Shown: positions 6,812-15,342, counted from the stretch's first letter. The stretch: DNA of 64,000 bases from an uncultured Oscillospiraceae bacterium (GCA_958366985.1 CATXDC010000004.1:118187-182186), one strand, 5' to 3'. Translations and numbers: made by a program. The notes: generated by a model not told the origin, from the letters alone.

Positions 6812-9406
6812 TCACCCTTTTGCATCATACCATGTTTTTCCTGTATTTACATCTGCCAAAAGCTTCACTTTCATTTTGCAGGCGTTTTCCATTTCCTCTC
6901 TAAGAATTTTCGCTGCTTTTTCTGCCTCGTTTTCGGGAGCTTCAACGATAAGTTCGTCGTGTACCTGCATTATAAGCTTGGATTCCATATTCTCAGCCTT
7001 TAATCGCTGACTTACTTTAATCATAGCTATTTTGATTATATCGGCGGCAGTTCCCTGAATTGGCATATTTCTTGCCACACGCTCACCGAAAGCACGAAGC
7101 ATTCCGTTTGAAGCGGTGATTTCAGGCAGATAACGTCTTCTTCCGAAAAGGGTCTGGGAATATCCAAGCTCCTTAGCGGTTTTGATTACTTCATCCATAT
7201 ACTTTGCAACACCTGAATAATGATTGAGATATCCCTTTATATACCTGTCCGCTTCGGCTCTTGAAACTCCGATATCCTTACCGAGAGAAAAAGCTCCTAT
7301 TCCGTAAACTATACCGAAATTAACAGCCTTTGCCCTGCTTCGCATTAAAGGCGTTACCATGTTAAGAGGCATATTGAAAACCTGAGAAGCCGTTATGGCG
7401 TGGATGTCATCGCCGTTATTGAAAGCCTCTATCATGTTTTCGTCATCCGCCATATGGGCAAGGACACGCAGTTCAATCTGTGAATAGTCAGCATCTACAA
7501 GGACACAGCCGTCCTTTGCACGGAAGAACTTCCTCAGCTCTCTGCCAAGCTCCTGACGGACGGGAATATTCTGAAGATTCGGCTCCGTGGATGAAATTCG
7601 TCCCGTTCTCGTCTCGGTCTGATTGAGGGTCGAATGTATTCTGCCGTCATCGCCGATGGCCTTTGCAAGTCCGTCACAATAGGTGGATTTAAGCTTTGCA
7701 AGAGTTCTGTATTCCAAAACGTCGGCAACTATGGGATAATCCGCTGCAAGTCCCTCAAGTACATCGGCGCTGGTCGAATACCCGCTCTTTGTTTTTTTCT
7801 TTGCTGGGATATGCATTTTCTCAAAAAGAGTGTCTCCAAGCTGCTTCGGTGAATTTATATTAAACTCAAATCCTGCCTGCGAATAGATTCTCGCTACAAT
7901 ATCCCCTATTCTGCCCTCAAGGGAAACTCCGAATTTTTTAAGTCCCTCGCCGTCAACCATAAAGCCTGTCCGCTCCATATCAGAAAGCACCAGGGCAAGG
8001 GGCAACTCGATTTTCTCCATAAGCTCTTCCTGACAGTTTTCGGAAAGCTTGCTTTTAAGAACCAGACAAAGAGGTTTTAAATAAAGTATATTCTTTACGG
8101 TGTCTGGTACATCTTCTTCCCCTGAAATCTCACAGGGAGAAACAGTATATTCTCCTGCCAGACGGACTATATCGTAATCGGAAGCCGAGGGATTGAGAAG
8201 ATATCCCCCAAGGCTTGTATCGAAAAACTCTCCTTTAAGTTCTCCGCCGAGATCCGAACAGAGAGAGGCAAAGTTCTTTATATCACAGGTATATTTTCTG
8301 ATTTTTTCGCTCTGTGAAATTCCCAGTATAAACGGATTAAAGCTTAAATCGAGAGGAGAGATTTTATAAACTTTTTCTCCGATTATAAAAGTGAAATCTT
8401 TAAAGCCGCTTTCGTCAAAATCAAAGGTGAAATATATCTCACCTGTTTTTTCTGCTTCTTCAAATGCTTCATCGGCTGAAAAACTCTTTTCATATTTTAA
8501 AGTTTCCTGCTTTATCTCCTCTGCCGCTTCTTCCTGTACATTTACTTCTACGCCGATTTTTTTGATAATGGAGAAAAGCTCAAGGGATGCAAGCATTGCT
8601 CCCGCTTTTGCCGTAGGCTCTTCTATAAGATATTTGCTCCAGTTTTTCTCCACAGGCGCTTCAAGATTTATAGTTCCTAAAGTGCGGCTCATGTAAGCTG
8701 AATCTTTACCTGCACTGAGCTTTTCACGCACACCTTTTTTAATATCAATTTCATCAAGGTGCTCATAGATGTAGTCGATATTCCCGAACCGCTGAACAAG
8801 ATCCTCGGCGGTTTTCTTGCCTATTCCGGCAACACCGGGAATATTGTCGGAACTGTCGCCCATAAGAGCTTTTATTTCGATCATGCCCTCAGGATCGACG
8901 CCGTATTCCTCTTTAAGTTTTGCTTTATCGTAAAGATTGGTTTCGGCTCTGCCCATTTTTGTTGAAGCAAGAAGCACGTTTACGTTATCACTGACAAGCT
9001 GTAAGCTGTCTCTGTCACCTGTTGCAATATAGCAAAAATCGCCATCACCGCCGCTGCGTGAAAGAGTGCCCAGTATGTCGTCCGCCTCATATCCGGCACA
9101 TTCAACGGTTTTATATCCAAGCTCTTTTAAAAGCTCCTTTAAAACAGGCATCTGTGAAGCAAGCTCCGGAGGCATCCCCTTTCTGCCGGCTTTATATTCT
9201 CCGTACATCTTATGTCTGAAGGTGGGCTCTTTAAGGTCAAAGGCAACTGCAACACTGTCGGGCTGACACTGTTCCCTGAGCTTTAAAAGTATATTTAAAA
9301 ATCCGTAAATTCCGTTAGTAAATCTGCCGTCCTTTGTAGTGAGCAGCTTTATGCCGTAAAAGGCTCTGTTTACTATACTGTTTCCGTCTATTACAAGCAG
9401 TTTCAT
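6812..9406 (-). CDS. polA: DNA polymerase I
   Basis: DNA polymerase I for Okazaki-fragment maturation and repair gap filling. The 864 residues hold an N-terminal 5'-3' exonuclease (about 1-275, VIDGNSIVNRAFYGI and GDSSDNIPGVAGIGKKTA), a middle domain with the proofreading fold (about 295-450), and a family A polymerase domain (about 455-864, with DADYSQIELRVLAHM and MQVHDELIVEAPE). The proofreading acidic residues are not in place: exo I reads FDFDES, exo II lacks the YD pair and the YxxxD of exo III is missing, so 3'-5' activity is probably lost, as in many Gram-positive Pol I. It heads the operon with the phosphatase, rimI and tsaD. Confidence 0.97.
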   Translation of the reverse strand: MKLLVIDGNSIVNRAFYGIKLLTTKDGRFTNGIYGFLNILLKLREQCQPDSVAVAFDLKEPTFRHKMYGEYKAGRKGMPPELASQMPVLKELLKELGYKTVECAGYEADDILGTLSRSGGDGDFCYIATGDRDSLQLVSDNVNVLLASTKMGRAETNLYDKAKLKEEYGVDPEGMIEIKALMGDSSDNIPGVAGIGKKTAEDLVQRFGNIDYIYEHLDEIDIKKGVREKLSAGKDSAYMSRTLGTINLEAPVEKNWSKYLIEEPTAKAGAMLASLELFSIIKKIGVEVNVQEEAAEEIKQETLKYEKSFSADEAFEEAEKTGEIYFTFDFDESGFKDFTFIIGEKVYKISPLDLSFNPFILGISQSEKIRKYTCDIKNFASLCSDLGGELKGEFFDTSLGGYLLNPSASDYDIVRLAGEYTVSPCEISGEEDVPDTVKNILYLKPLCLVLKSKLSENCQEELMEKIELPLALVLSDMERTGFMVDGEGLKKFGVSLEGRIGDIVARIYSQAGFEFNINSPKQLGDTLFEKMHIPAKKKTKSGYSTSADVLEGLAADYPIVADVLEYRTLAKLKSTYCDGLAKAIGDDGRIHSTLNQTETRTGRISSTEPNLQNIPVRQELGRELRKFFRAKDGCVLVDADYSQIELRVLAHMADDENMIEAFNNGDDIHAITASQVFNMPLNMVTPLMRSRAKAVNFGIVYGIGAFSLGKDIGVSRAEADRYIKGYLNHYSGVAKYMDEVIKTAKELGYSQTLFGRRRYLPEITASNGMLRAFGERVARNMPIQGTAADIIKIAMIKVSQRLKAENMESKLIMQVHDELIVEAPENEAEKAAKILREEMENACKMKVKLLADVNTGKTWYDAKG

Positions 9407-9485
9407 ATGCTTTTCTCCTTTATCTTAAAATGAGGTCTGAATTTATGTTTATAATACTTAACATTCATTATTTGCATTTCGTTTT

Positions 9486-9514
9486 ATTGTACCACATTTT
9501 TTTCCTCATGTCAG
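9486..9514 (-). promoter_or_regulatory. Promoter of the polA operon
   Basis: On the minus strand CTGACA (9514-9509), a 17-base spacer and TACAAT (9491-9486) preceded by TGG, an extended -10. It lies about 80 bases before the polA start and would drive polA, the phosphatase, rimI and tsaD. Confidence 0.7.
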
Positions 9515-9625
9515 CCGAAACAAAGGTTTATAAAACCTTACCACAATAATTTTCCCGATAAATAATGCATTTCTCGTCCCTTTATGCTAAAATACTGTTG
9601 TTTTTTAAAAAAGGAGTGTTAAACC

Positions 9626-10087
9626 ATGGGCAACACGTTCAAAGCAGAACTTACTAACATGGTAATGGTTTACGATAAAAATACAAACCGTGCAGTTGTA
9701 CAGCAGAGGGTCAAATACTGGAAGGGCATAACCTTCCCCGGCGGTCATGTTGAAAAGGGAGAAAGCTTTATTGATTCCGCAAAAAGAGAAGTTTTAGAGG
9801 AAACAGGACTTAAAGTGGACAACCTGAAGCTTTGCGGTATTATAGACTGGTGCCACAGAAAAAGCGGCGAAAGGTACATGGTTATACTCTATAAAACCGA
9901 TACTTACAGCGGTGAGCTTATAGGTGAAACTGAGGAAGGCAAAGTTTTCTGGGCTGATATAGACGAAATACCCAACATGGAGCTTCCGCCTTATTTTGAT
10001 GATTACCTTAAAGTCTTTCTCAGCGATGACAAGCAAGAGTTTTTTGCCCCGTATGACAAGAAGAATACTGAAACAAAAATACTGTAA
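9626..10087 (+). CDS. Nudix hydrolase, MutT/NudG-like, tandem copy 1
   Basis: A 153-residue Nudix hydrolase, expected to cleave a nucleoside diphosphate linked to another group, for example oxidised dNTPs. The complete Nudix box GHVEKGESFIDSAKREVLEE plus TGL at residues 34-56 carries all metal-binding glutamates. The ATG at 9626 has AAGGAG at 9611-9616, and an extended -10-like TGCTAAAAT sits at 9586-9593. This is the first of three adjacent copies that repeat every 531-533 bases. It keeps QQRVKYWKG before the box like copy 3, but shares its last ten residues with copy 2. Substrate cannot be assigned from sequence. Confidence 0.88.
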   Translation: MGNTFKAELTNMVMVYDKNTNRAVVQQRVKYWKGITFPGGHVEKGESFIDSAKREVLEETGLKVDNLKLCGIIDWCHRKSGERYMVILYKTDTYSGELIGETEEGKVFWADIDEIPNMELPPYFDDYLKVFLSDDKQEFFAPYDKKNTETKIL

Positions 10088-10158
10088 GTAATCCTCACTT
10101 TTTAATAAAACGCACTACCACATTAATAAAAAATTCATCTTATTTGAGGTGTGAAAAT

Positions 10159-10620
10159 ATGAGTAATACGTTCAAAGCAGAACTTACCAATATGGTTATG
10201 GTTTACGATAAAAATACAAACCGTGCCGTTGTGCAGAACAGAATAAAATACTGCACAGGAATCTCCTTCCCCGGCGGTCATGTTGAAAAGGGAGAAAGCT
10301 TTGTCGATTCCGCCAAAAGAGAAGTTTTTGAAGAGACGGGACTCAAAATTGATAATCTAAAACTTTGCGGCATTGCCCAGTGGTGTCACAAGAAAAAAGG
10401 CAACCGATATATCATAATGCTCTATAAAACCGATACTTACAGCGGTGAGCTTATAGAAGAAACAGAGGAAGGCAAAGTTTTCTGGGCAGATATAGATAAA
10501 ATACAGAAAATGGAGCTTGCGCCGGATTTTGAGGATTTTCTCAAAATCTTTCTAAGCGAAAAAAATCAGGAATTTTTTGTCACGTATGACAAGAAGAATA
10601 CTGAAACAAAAATACTGTAA
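10159..10620 (+). CDS. Nudix hydrolase, MutT/NudG-like, tandem copy 2
   Basis: The second of three tandem 153-residue Nudix hydrolases, with an intact Nudix box (GHVEKGESFVDSAKREVFEE then TGL). An in-frame TTG at 10144 precedes it, but that codon lies in the Shine-Dalgarno region (GAGGTG); the ATG at 10159 gives the same length as copy 1 and is the start. It differs from both sisters before the box (QNRIKYCTG instead of QQR-KYWKG) and near the C-terminus (LAPDFEDFL instead of LPPYFD), so it may have drifted in substrate. The spacers before and after it are almost the same sequence. Confidence 0.87.
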   Translation: MSNTFKAELTNMVMVYDKNTNRAVVQNRIKYCTGISFPGGHVEKGESFVDSAKREVFEETGLKIDNLKLCGIAQWCHKKKGNRYIIMLYKTDTYSGELIEETEEGKVFWADIDKIQKMELAPDFEDFLKIFLSEKNQEFFVTYDKKNTETKIL

Positions 10621-10689
10621 GTAATCCTCACTTTTTAACAAAACACACTACCACATTAATAAAATTCATCTTATTTGAGGTGTGAAAGT

Positions 10690-11151
10690 ATGAGCAATAC
10701 ATTCAAATCAGAATTTACCAACATGGTAATGGTTTACGATAAAAATACAAACCGTGCCGTTGTGCAGCAGAGGACAAAATACTGGAAAGGTATAAGTTTT
10801 CCCGGCGGACATGTTGAAAAAGGAGAAAGCTTTATTGATTCTGCAAAGAGAGAAGTTTTTGAAGAAACAGGACTTAAAATCGATAATCTAAAACTTTGTG
10901 GCATTGCCCAGTGGTGTCACAAGAAAAAAGGAAACAGATATATCGTAATGCTCTATAAAACCGATACTTACAGCGGTGAGCTTATAGAAGAAACTAGGGA
11001 AGGCAAAGTTTTCTGGGCAGATATAGATGAAATACCGAAAATGGAGCTTCCGCCTTATTTTGATGGTCACCTCGAAGTCTTTCTCGATGATGAAAAACAA
11101 GAATTTTTCGGCCTCCACGACAAAAAGAGCAAGGATATTTCAATTCTTTAA
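10690..11151 (+). CDS. Nudix hydrolase, MutT/NudG-like, tandem copy 3
   Basis: The third 153-residue Nudix copy, with the intact box GHVEKGESFIDSAKREVFEE then TGL. The ATG at 10690 follows GAGGTG, as in copy 2. It shares GIAQWCHKKKGNRY with copy 2 and QQR-KYWKG with copy 1, while its own C-terminus (HDKKSKDISIL) has diverged. This mosaic pattern fits repeated duplication with gene conversion. dusB starts 33 bases later with no terminator between them, so the three Nudix genes and dusB may share a transcript ending at the hairpin at 12167-12202. Role by family only: house-cleaning of damaged or signalling nucleotides. Confidence 0.87.
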   Translation: MSNTFKSEFTNMVMVYDKNTNRAVVQQRTKYWKGISFPGGHVEKGESFIDSAKREVFEETGLKIDNLKLCGIAQWCHKKKGNRYIVMLYKTDTYSGELIEETREGKVFWADIDEIPKMELPPYFDGHLEVFLDDEKQEFFGLHDKKSKDISIL

Positions 11152-11184
11152 TCAACATAAAATCAATTACCGAAAGGCGTTAAA

Positions 11185-12150
11185 ATGAAAATAGGAAATC
11201 TTGAAATAACAAAATATGCAGCTCTTGCTCCCATGGCGGGAGTTGCGGATAGAGCTTTCCGTGAACTGTGTGCTTCTTACGGAGCAGCTTTCACAGTCAG
11301 TGAAATGGTGAGTTCAAAAGGCATAACAATGGGCGATAAAAAATCGGGAGAGCTTATGTTTCTCTCAGATATCGAGCGTCCTTCAGCTGTACAGCTTTTC
11401 GGCTGTGAGCCGGAAACAATGGCAAAAGCGGCAATTGAGGCTCTTAAATACAGTCCCGATTTTATAGATATAAACATGGGATGTCCCGCCCCGAAAGTTG
11501 CTTCAACAGGCTCAGGATCAGCACTTATGAAAAATCCCCGTCTTGCGGAAGATGTGGTAAGAGCAGTTGTAAACGCCGTTGAGATACCGGTAACAGTAAA
11601 AATACGTGCCGGTTGGGATAAGGAAAACATAAACGCCTGCGAGGTTGCAAAAAGATGCGAAAACGCCGGAGCTGCCGCTATAACCGTTCACGGCAGAACA
11701 AGGGAACAGATGTACTCCCCTCCAGTTGACATTGACATAATAAGGCAGGTAAAGGAAAGCGTATCGGTTCCCGTAATAGGAAACGGGGACATTGAAGACG
11801 GAATTTCCGCTGCAAAAATGCTTGAGGAGACCGGCTGCGATATGCTCATGGTCGGCAGAGGAGCTTTGGGAAGACCTTGGGTATTTTATCAGATAAACTC
11901 ATATCTCAAAGACGGAGCAGTGCTCCCTGAGCCTCCTGTTTCGGAGAGAATGAGGGTAATGCTTAAACACGTTGAAACAATCTGCAAATACAAAGGCGAC
12001 TATATCGGAATGAGAGAGGCGAGAAAGCACGCCGCATGGTATACAAAGGGACTCAGAGGAGCGGCGCAGAAACGCCGTGAAATCGGCGAGCTTTCATCTA
12101 TGGAACAGCTTTATTCCCTTGCCATGGATATAGTCCGTGAAAATTCATAA
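11185..12150 (+). CDS. dusB: tRNA-dihydrouridine synthase DusB
   Basis: A 321-residue flavoenzyme that reduces uridines in tRNA to dihydrouridine with FMN and NADPH. The N-terminal TIM barrel begins with ALAPMAGVADRAFREL; the catalytic cysteine is in INMGCPAPKVASTGSG, and the FMN-phosphate region appears in GNGDIEDGISAAKML and MVGRGALGRPW. The C-terminal helical domain carries tRNA contacts. Length and motif order fit the DusB branch, the common one in Bacillota. The ATG at 11185 follows GAAAGGCG. It sits downstream of the three Nudix genes and ends at a strong terminator shared with the convergent lysR gene. Confidence 0.95.
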   Translation: MKIGNLEITKYAALAPMAGVADRAFRELCASYGAAFTVSEMVSSKGITMGDKKSGELMFLSDIERPSAVQLFGCEPETMAKAAIEALKYSPDFIDINMGCPAPKVASTGSGSALMKNPRLAEDVVRAVVNAVEIPVTVKIRAGWDKENINACEVAKRCENAGAAAITVHGRTREQMYSPPVDIDIIRQVKESVSVPVIGNGDIEDGISAAKMLEETGCDMLMVGRGALGRPWVFYQINSYLKDGAVLPEPPVSERMRVMLKHVETICKYKGDYIGMREARKHAAWYTKGLRGAAQKRREIGELSSMEQLYSLAMDIVRENS

Positions 12151-12166
12151 AAAGCTCAATAACGGT

Positions 12167-12202
12167 AAAACCGGAGGATTTTTAGTTATCCTCCGGTTTT
12201 TT
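12167..12202. terminator. Bidirectional terminator between dusB and the LysR gene
   Basis: A perfect 13-bp stem (12167-12179 with 12188-12200) is flanked by A on the left and T on the right, so it works in both directions. It overlaps the last codons of the convergent lysR gene, whose stop is at 12182-12184. Confidence 0.9.
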
Positions 12203-13084
12203 GTTTTCTATTTTCTTTTTCAGCATGGAGAGAAACTTTTCTTCCGCTTTTGAAAACTCACGGTATTTTTTCCAGACAATATCCAAATGGGCTTCCAGCT
12301 GCGGATAGAGCGGTTTGAAACACAAATTGCTGTCCCTGGACGTATTAACCAGCTTATCAAGGCACAGGGCATATCCGAAGCCCTCATCTACCATAAGTGA
12401 TGCATTATAAACAAGATTATAAGTAGCTACTATATTAAGCTTATCAAAATCTCCGCCAATCCAGCCTGATATTTCATTGTGCACCAGTGTCTGACGTGAA
12501 GTAATAAGCGGAATCTCTTCTAAATCTTTCGGAGTAATCTTTTCCTTCTTCGCAAGAGGACTGTCCTTTCTCATAAGGAGCCCCCAGCGATCCGTTGCCG
12601 GAATCTGAATATAGTTATACTTCTTAATATCGGCAGGCTCAATGAGTATTCCGAAATCGATGAGACCGTTATCAAGTTTTTCCGTTACATCATCGGCATT
12701 TCCGCTGAACAGATGATAGCGTATACCAGGATAATCTCTTTTAAGCTCCTGCGCTGTTTTTGCAATAAGACGCATAGCGTCGGTTTCTCCTCCGCCGATA
12801 TAAATCTCACCGCTTATTGAATCCGATGATGCAAACTCACTTTCCGTTTTATCTATAAGAGTTATAATTTCTTCCGCTCTCTTACGAAGAAGCATTCCGT
12901 CCTGAGTGAGAGTAATTTTATGGTTTCTTGTTCCACGGTTAAAAAGCCTGCATCCGAGCTGCTGCTCAAGGTCCATTATCTGACGGGAAAGGGTCGGCTG
13001 GGTAATATGCAGAATCTCAGCCGCTTTGGAAATACTCTCTTCCCTTGCAACGGCGAGAAAATATTTTAACACACGAACTTCCAT
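12182..13084 (-). CDS. LysR family transcriptional regulator
   Basis: A 300-residue LysR-type regulator. The N-terminal winged helix-turn-helix (residues 1-60) includes SISKAAEILHITQPTLSRQI, and a periplasmic-binding-like effector domain follows from about residue 90. It is divergent from the acetyltransferase/hydrolase/lipoprotein operon at 13243-15335, the usual arrangement in which a LysR protein controls the divergent operon and itself. The ATG at 13084 is preceded by AAAGGAG. Its own promoter overlaps a perfect inverted repeat (13130-13154), which suggests autoregulation. The effector is unknown. Confidence 0.9.
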   Translation of the reverse strand: MEVRVLKYFLAVAREESISKAAEILHITQPTLSRQIMDLEQQLGCRLFNRGTRNHKITLTQDGMLLRKRAEEIITLIDKTESEFASSDSISGEIYIGGGETDAMRLIAKTAQELKRDYPGIRYHLFSGNADDVTEKLDNGLIDFGILIEPADIKKYNYIQIPATDRWGLLMRKDSPLAKKEKITPKDLEEIPLITSRQTLVHNEISGWIGGDFDKLNIVATYNLVYNASLMVDEGFGYALCLDKLVNTSRDSNLCFKPLYPQLEAHLDIVWKKYREFSKAEEKFLSMLKKKIENKKPEDN

Positions 13085-13116
13085 ATTTTTCCGCTCCTTT
13101 GTTTTTCACAATATAA

Positions 13117-13145
13117 AGTATAGTGTGAAATTATATGCTCGTCAA
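13117..13145 (-). promoter_or_regulatory. Promoter of the LysR gene
   Basis: On the minus strand TTGACG (13145-13140), a 17-base spacer and TATACT (13122-13117). The -35 box and part of the spacer lie inside the inverted repeat at 13130-13154. Confidence 0.75.
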
Positions 13146-13154
13146 GCATATAAT
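13130..13154. promoter_or_regulatory. Candidate LysR operator: perfect 10-bp inverted repeat
   Basis: ATTATATGCT at 13130-13139 and AGCATATAAT at 13145-13154 form a perfect dyad with a five-base centre. It lies between the divergent promoters, covers the lysR -35 region and sits about 20-40 bases upstream of the -35 of the divergent operon, the classic position for a LysR activator site. Confidence 0.65.
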
Positions 13155-13172
13155 CGTATTTGATATAGGTAT

Positions 13173-13201
13173 TTGATGCTTTCAGAAAACTATTTTATAC
13201 T
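13173..13201 (+). promoter_or_regulatory. Promoter of the acetyltransferase-hydrolase-lipoprotein operon
   Basis: TTGATG (13173-13178), a 17-base spacer and TATACT (13196-13201), about 40 bases before the ATG at 13243. Confidence 0.75.
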
Positions 13202-13242
13202 ATAAGCAGAAGAGTAATAACCTTAAAAAAGGAGCTGATACA

Positions 13243-13836
13243 ATGGATTTAAAAGAATTTTTAGAACACTTAAACAGCGGGAAAACTGTATTAAGCGGTT
13301 CCGAGGTTCATGAGTTTATGCATAAAGTGAGCAGTGAAGCAATGCGTATTACAGCAGAGCTTAACTGCGGATACCATGAACCGGAAGAAATAAACGAACT
13401 TTTCTCAAAGCTTATCGGAAAAGAAGTTGATCCTTCTTTCAGGATGTTCCCTCCTTTTTATTCTGACTGCGGCAAAAATATAAATGTCGGGAAAAACGTA
13501 TTTATTAACTCCGGATGCCGTTTTCAGGATCAGGGCGGAATTACTATCGGTGACGGAGCACTCATAGGACACAATGTTGTACTTGCTACTTTAAACCATG
13601 ATTTTGCGCCGGAAAACCGTGGCACAATGCATCCTGCCCCCATAACAATAGGTAAAAATGTCTGGATAGGAGCAAACGCTACTGTTGTCCCCGGAGTAAC
13701 AATAGGCGACGGAGCCATTATTGCCGCCGGAGCAGTTGTGACAAAGGATGTGCCGAAAAACGTTATTGTAGGCGGTGTTCCTGCAAAAATTATAAAAGCA
13801 CTGGATACAGACAGCGAAAACGCTGCAAAACAATAA
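13243..13836 (+). CDS. Sugar O-acetyltransferase, left-handed beta-helix (LacA/Maa type)
   Basis: A 197-residue acetyltransferase expected to move acetyl from acetyl-CoA to a sugar or similar hydroxyl acceptor. From about residue 60 to 190 it shows hexapeptide repeats typical of the left-handed beta-helix (for example IGKNVWIGANATVVPGVTIG) and the catalytic His region TLNHDF. The N-terminal mate-type helical cap ends near FYSDCGKNINVGKN. The ATG at 13243 follows AAGGAG. It is the first gene of the operon divergent from the LysR regulator, with the hydrolase starting 18 bases later. The acceptor is unknown; maltose, galactoside and amino-sugar acetyltransferases all look alike. Confidence 0.88.
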   Translation: MDLKEFLEHLNSGKTVLSGSEVHEFMHKVSSEAMRITAELNCGYHEPEEINELFSKLIGKEVDPSFRMFPPFYSDCGKNINVGKNVFINSGCRFQDQGGITIGDGALIGHNVVLATLNHDFAPENRGTMHPAPITIGKNVWIGANATVVPGVTIGDGAIIAAGAVVTKDVPKNVIVGGVPAKIIKALDTDSENAAKQ

Positions 13837-13854
13837 GACAAGGAGGACTTTAAA

Positions 13855-14826
13855 ATGGAAGAAAAATTAACTTTGACAAATGAATGGGATAAAACCTTTC
13901 CCAAAAGCCAAAAGGTAGACCACTGCAAAATAACATTTCACAACCGCTATGGAATTACACTTGCAGCAGATATGTACACTCCGAAAGACGTAAAGGGCAA
14001 GATGCCGGCAATTGCAGTGAGCGGACCTTTCGGAGCGGTAAAAGAACAGTCCTCTGGACTTTACGCACAGACAATGGCTGAAAGAGGATTTTTGACAATT
14101 GCATTTGACCCCTCCTTTACGGGAGAAAGCGGAGGAATGCCGAGATATGTAGCTTCACCTGACATCAATACTGAGGATTTTCAGGCAGCCGTTGATTTTC
14201 TTTCCGTTCAGGAAAATGTTGACCCTGAGAAAATAGGAATTATAGGAATATGCGGCTGGGGCGGAATGGCACTTAATACAGCGGCAATTGATACACGCAT
14301 TAAAGCCACCGTAGCAGTTACCATGTACGACATGACGAGAGTAAATGCAAAGGGATATTTTGACAGTGAAGACAGCGAAGAAGCACGTCATGAAAAAAGA
14401 GTTGCATTAAATAACCAGAGAACAATAGACTACAAAAACGGCAGCTATGAAAGAGCCGGAGGAGTAATTGATCCACTTCCCGATGACGCACCGTTTTTCG
14501 TAAAAGATTATTATGATTACTACAAAACAAGCCGTGGATATCATAAGAGATCTTTAAATTCAAACGACGGCTGGAATATAACCTCTACCATTTCATTTTT
14601 AAATATGCCTATTTTAAGTTACAGCGATGAAATCCGCAGCGCTGTACTGCTTGTACACGGAGAAAAAGCTCATTCCTGCTATTTCAGCAAAGATGCTTTT
14701 GCAAAGCTTACAGGCGATAACAAAGAGCTGATGATTATCCCAGGAGCAGTTCACACTGATCTTTATGACAGAACCGACATTATCCCATTTGATAAAATAA
14801 CAGAATTTTTAAGGAAATATCTATAA
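13855..14826 (+). CDS. Alpha/beta hydrolase, DLH/YcjY-like, with altered nucleophile elbow
   Basis: A 323-residue cytoplasmic alpha/beta hydrolase. The fold is seen in AIAVSGPFGAVKEQSSGLYA, the strand-turn GIIGICGWGGMALN, and a late histidine in IPGAVHTDLYD. At the nucleophile elbow, where YcjY-type relatives have Ser between the two small residues (C-A-S-G-G), this protein has Trp (C-G-W-G-G), with Cys two residues earlier. Catalysis may therefore use another residue or be lost; I recall that homologues elsewhere keep this form, so it is probably a real subfamily. The start has AAGGAGG. It overlaps the lipoprotein start by one base (TAATG). Substrate is not known. Confidence 0.8.
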   Translation: MEEKLTLTNEWDKTFPKSQKVDHCKITFHNRYGITLAADMYTPKDVKGKMPAIAVSGPFGAVKEQSSGLYAQTMAERGFLTIAFDPSFTGESGGMPRYVASPDINTEDFQAAVDFLSVQENVDPEKIGIIGICGWGGMALNTAAIDTRIKATVAVTMYDMTRVNAKGYFDSEDSEEARHEKRVALNNQRTIDYKNGSYERAGGVIDPLPDDAPFFVKDYYDYYKTSRGYHKRSLNSNDGWNITSTISFLNMPILSYSDEIRSAVLLVHGEKAHSCYFSKDAFAKLTGDNKELMIIPGAVHTDLYDRTDIIPFDKITEFLRKYL

Positions 14827-15335
14827 TGAAAAAGATACTGTTTATTCTCACTGTCATAATCTTATTTATGACGGGCTGCACATCTAAGCCGGAGATAAAA
14901 GAAACTCAGGAGCCCCAGTCCCAGTATGAAATTTTATCAGATGAGGATATTTCAAATTATATGAATGAAAATAACGAAAACTTAAATCTTACTTTATCAG
15001 TTGACGGAACACCGTTAAGTGTAAAATGGGAAAATAACGAATCTGTATCTGCACTAAAAAAATTAGCCTCAGAAAAAGATTTAACCATTAAAGCTCATCA
15101 GTACGGCGGCTTTGAACAGGTCGGCAGTTTGCCTCAAAGAATAGAAAGCAATGATGTCCACATGACCGCCCAGCCCGGCGACATAATGCTTTATTCGAGT
15201 AATTCCGTTGTACTTTACTACGGAACAAACACATGGTCTTACACAAAACTCGGCCATATTGAAAATCTTTCCGAAGCTGAACTTAAAAAGCTCTTAAGCA
15301 GTGAAACAGTTACATTAACCTTTTCCCTTTCGTAA
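14826..15335 (+). CDS. Lipoprotein with cyclophilin-like domain
   Basis: A 169-residue secreted lipoprotein. A signal peptide of 17 residues ends in the lipobox FMTGC, so Cys18 would be lipidated. The C-terminal 110 residues match the small bacterial cyclophilin-like fold family by pattern: a beta-rich domain with the conserved stretches YGGFEQVGSLPQRI, QPGDIMLYSSN and YYGTNTWSYTKLG. These proteins usually lack proven isomerase activity. It is the last gene of the LysR-linked operon and starts on the stop codon of the hydrolase. A cytoplasmic version of this domain often accompanies the same hydrolase type in other genomes (from memory). Confidence 0.78.
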   Translation: MKKILFILTVIILFMTGCTSKPEIKETQEPQSQYEILSDEDISNYMNENNENLNLTLSVDGTPLSVKWENNESVSALKKLASEKDLTIKAHQYGGFEQVGSLPQRIESNDVHMTAQPGDIMLYSSNSVVLYYGTNTWSYTKLGHIENLSEAELKKLLSSETVTLTFSLS

Positions 15336-15342
15336 AACTGAG

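Larger units (their letters stand above)
9626..11151 (+). repeat. Tandem triplication unit of about 531 bp covering Nudix gene plus spacer
   Basis: Three direct repeats start at 9626, 10159 and 10690 (periods 533 and 531). The duplicated unit includes the intergenic spacer: 10088-10143 and 10621-10674 are nearly identical, including the Shine-Dalgarno region. No insertion sequence or inverted ends flank the array, so unequal recombination is the simplest origin. Confidence 0.9.

Noticed and set aside
9626..11151. CRISPR-like or mobile repeat array
   Set aside because: The 531-bp repeats are whole genes with spacers, not short repeats, and lack transposase or terminal inverted repeats.
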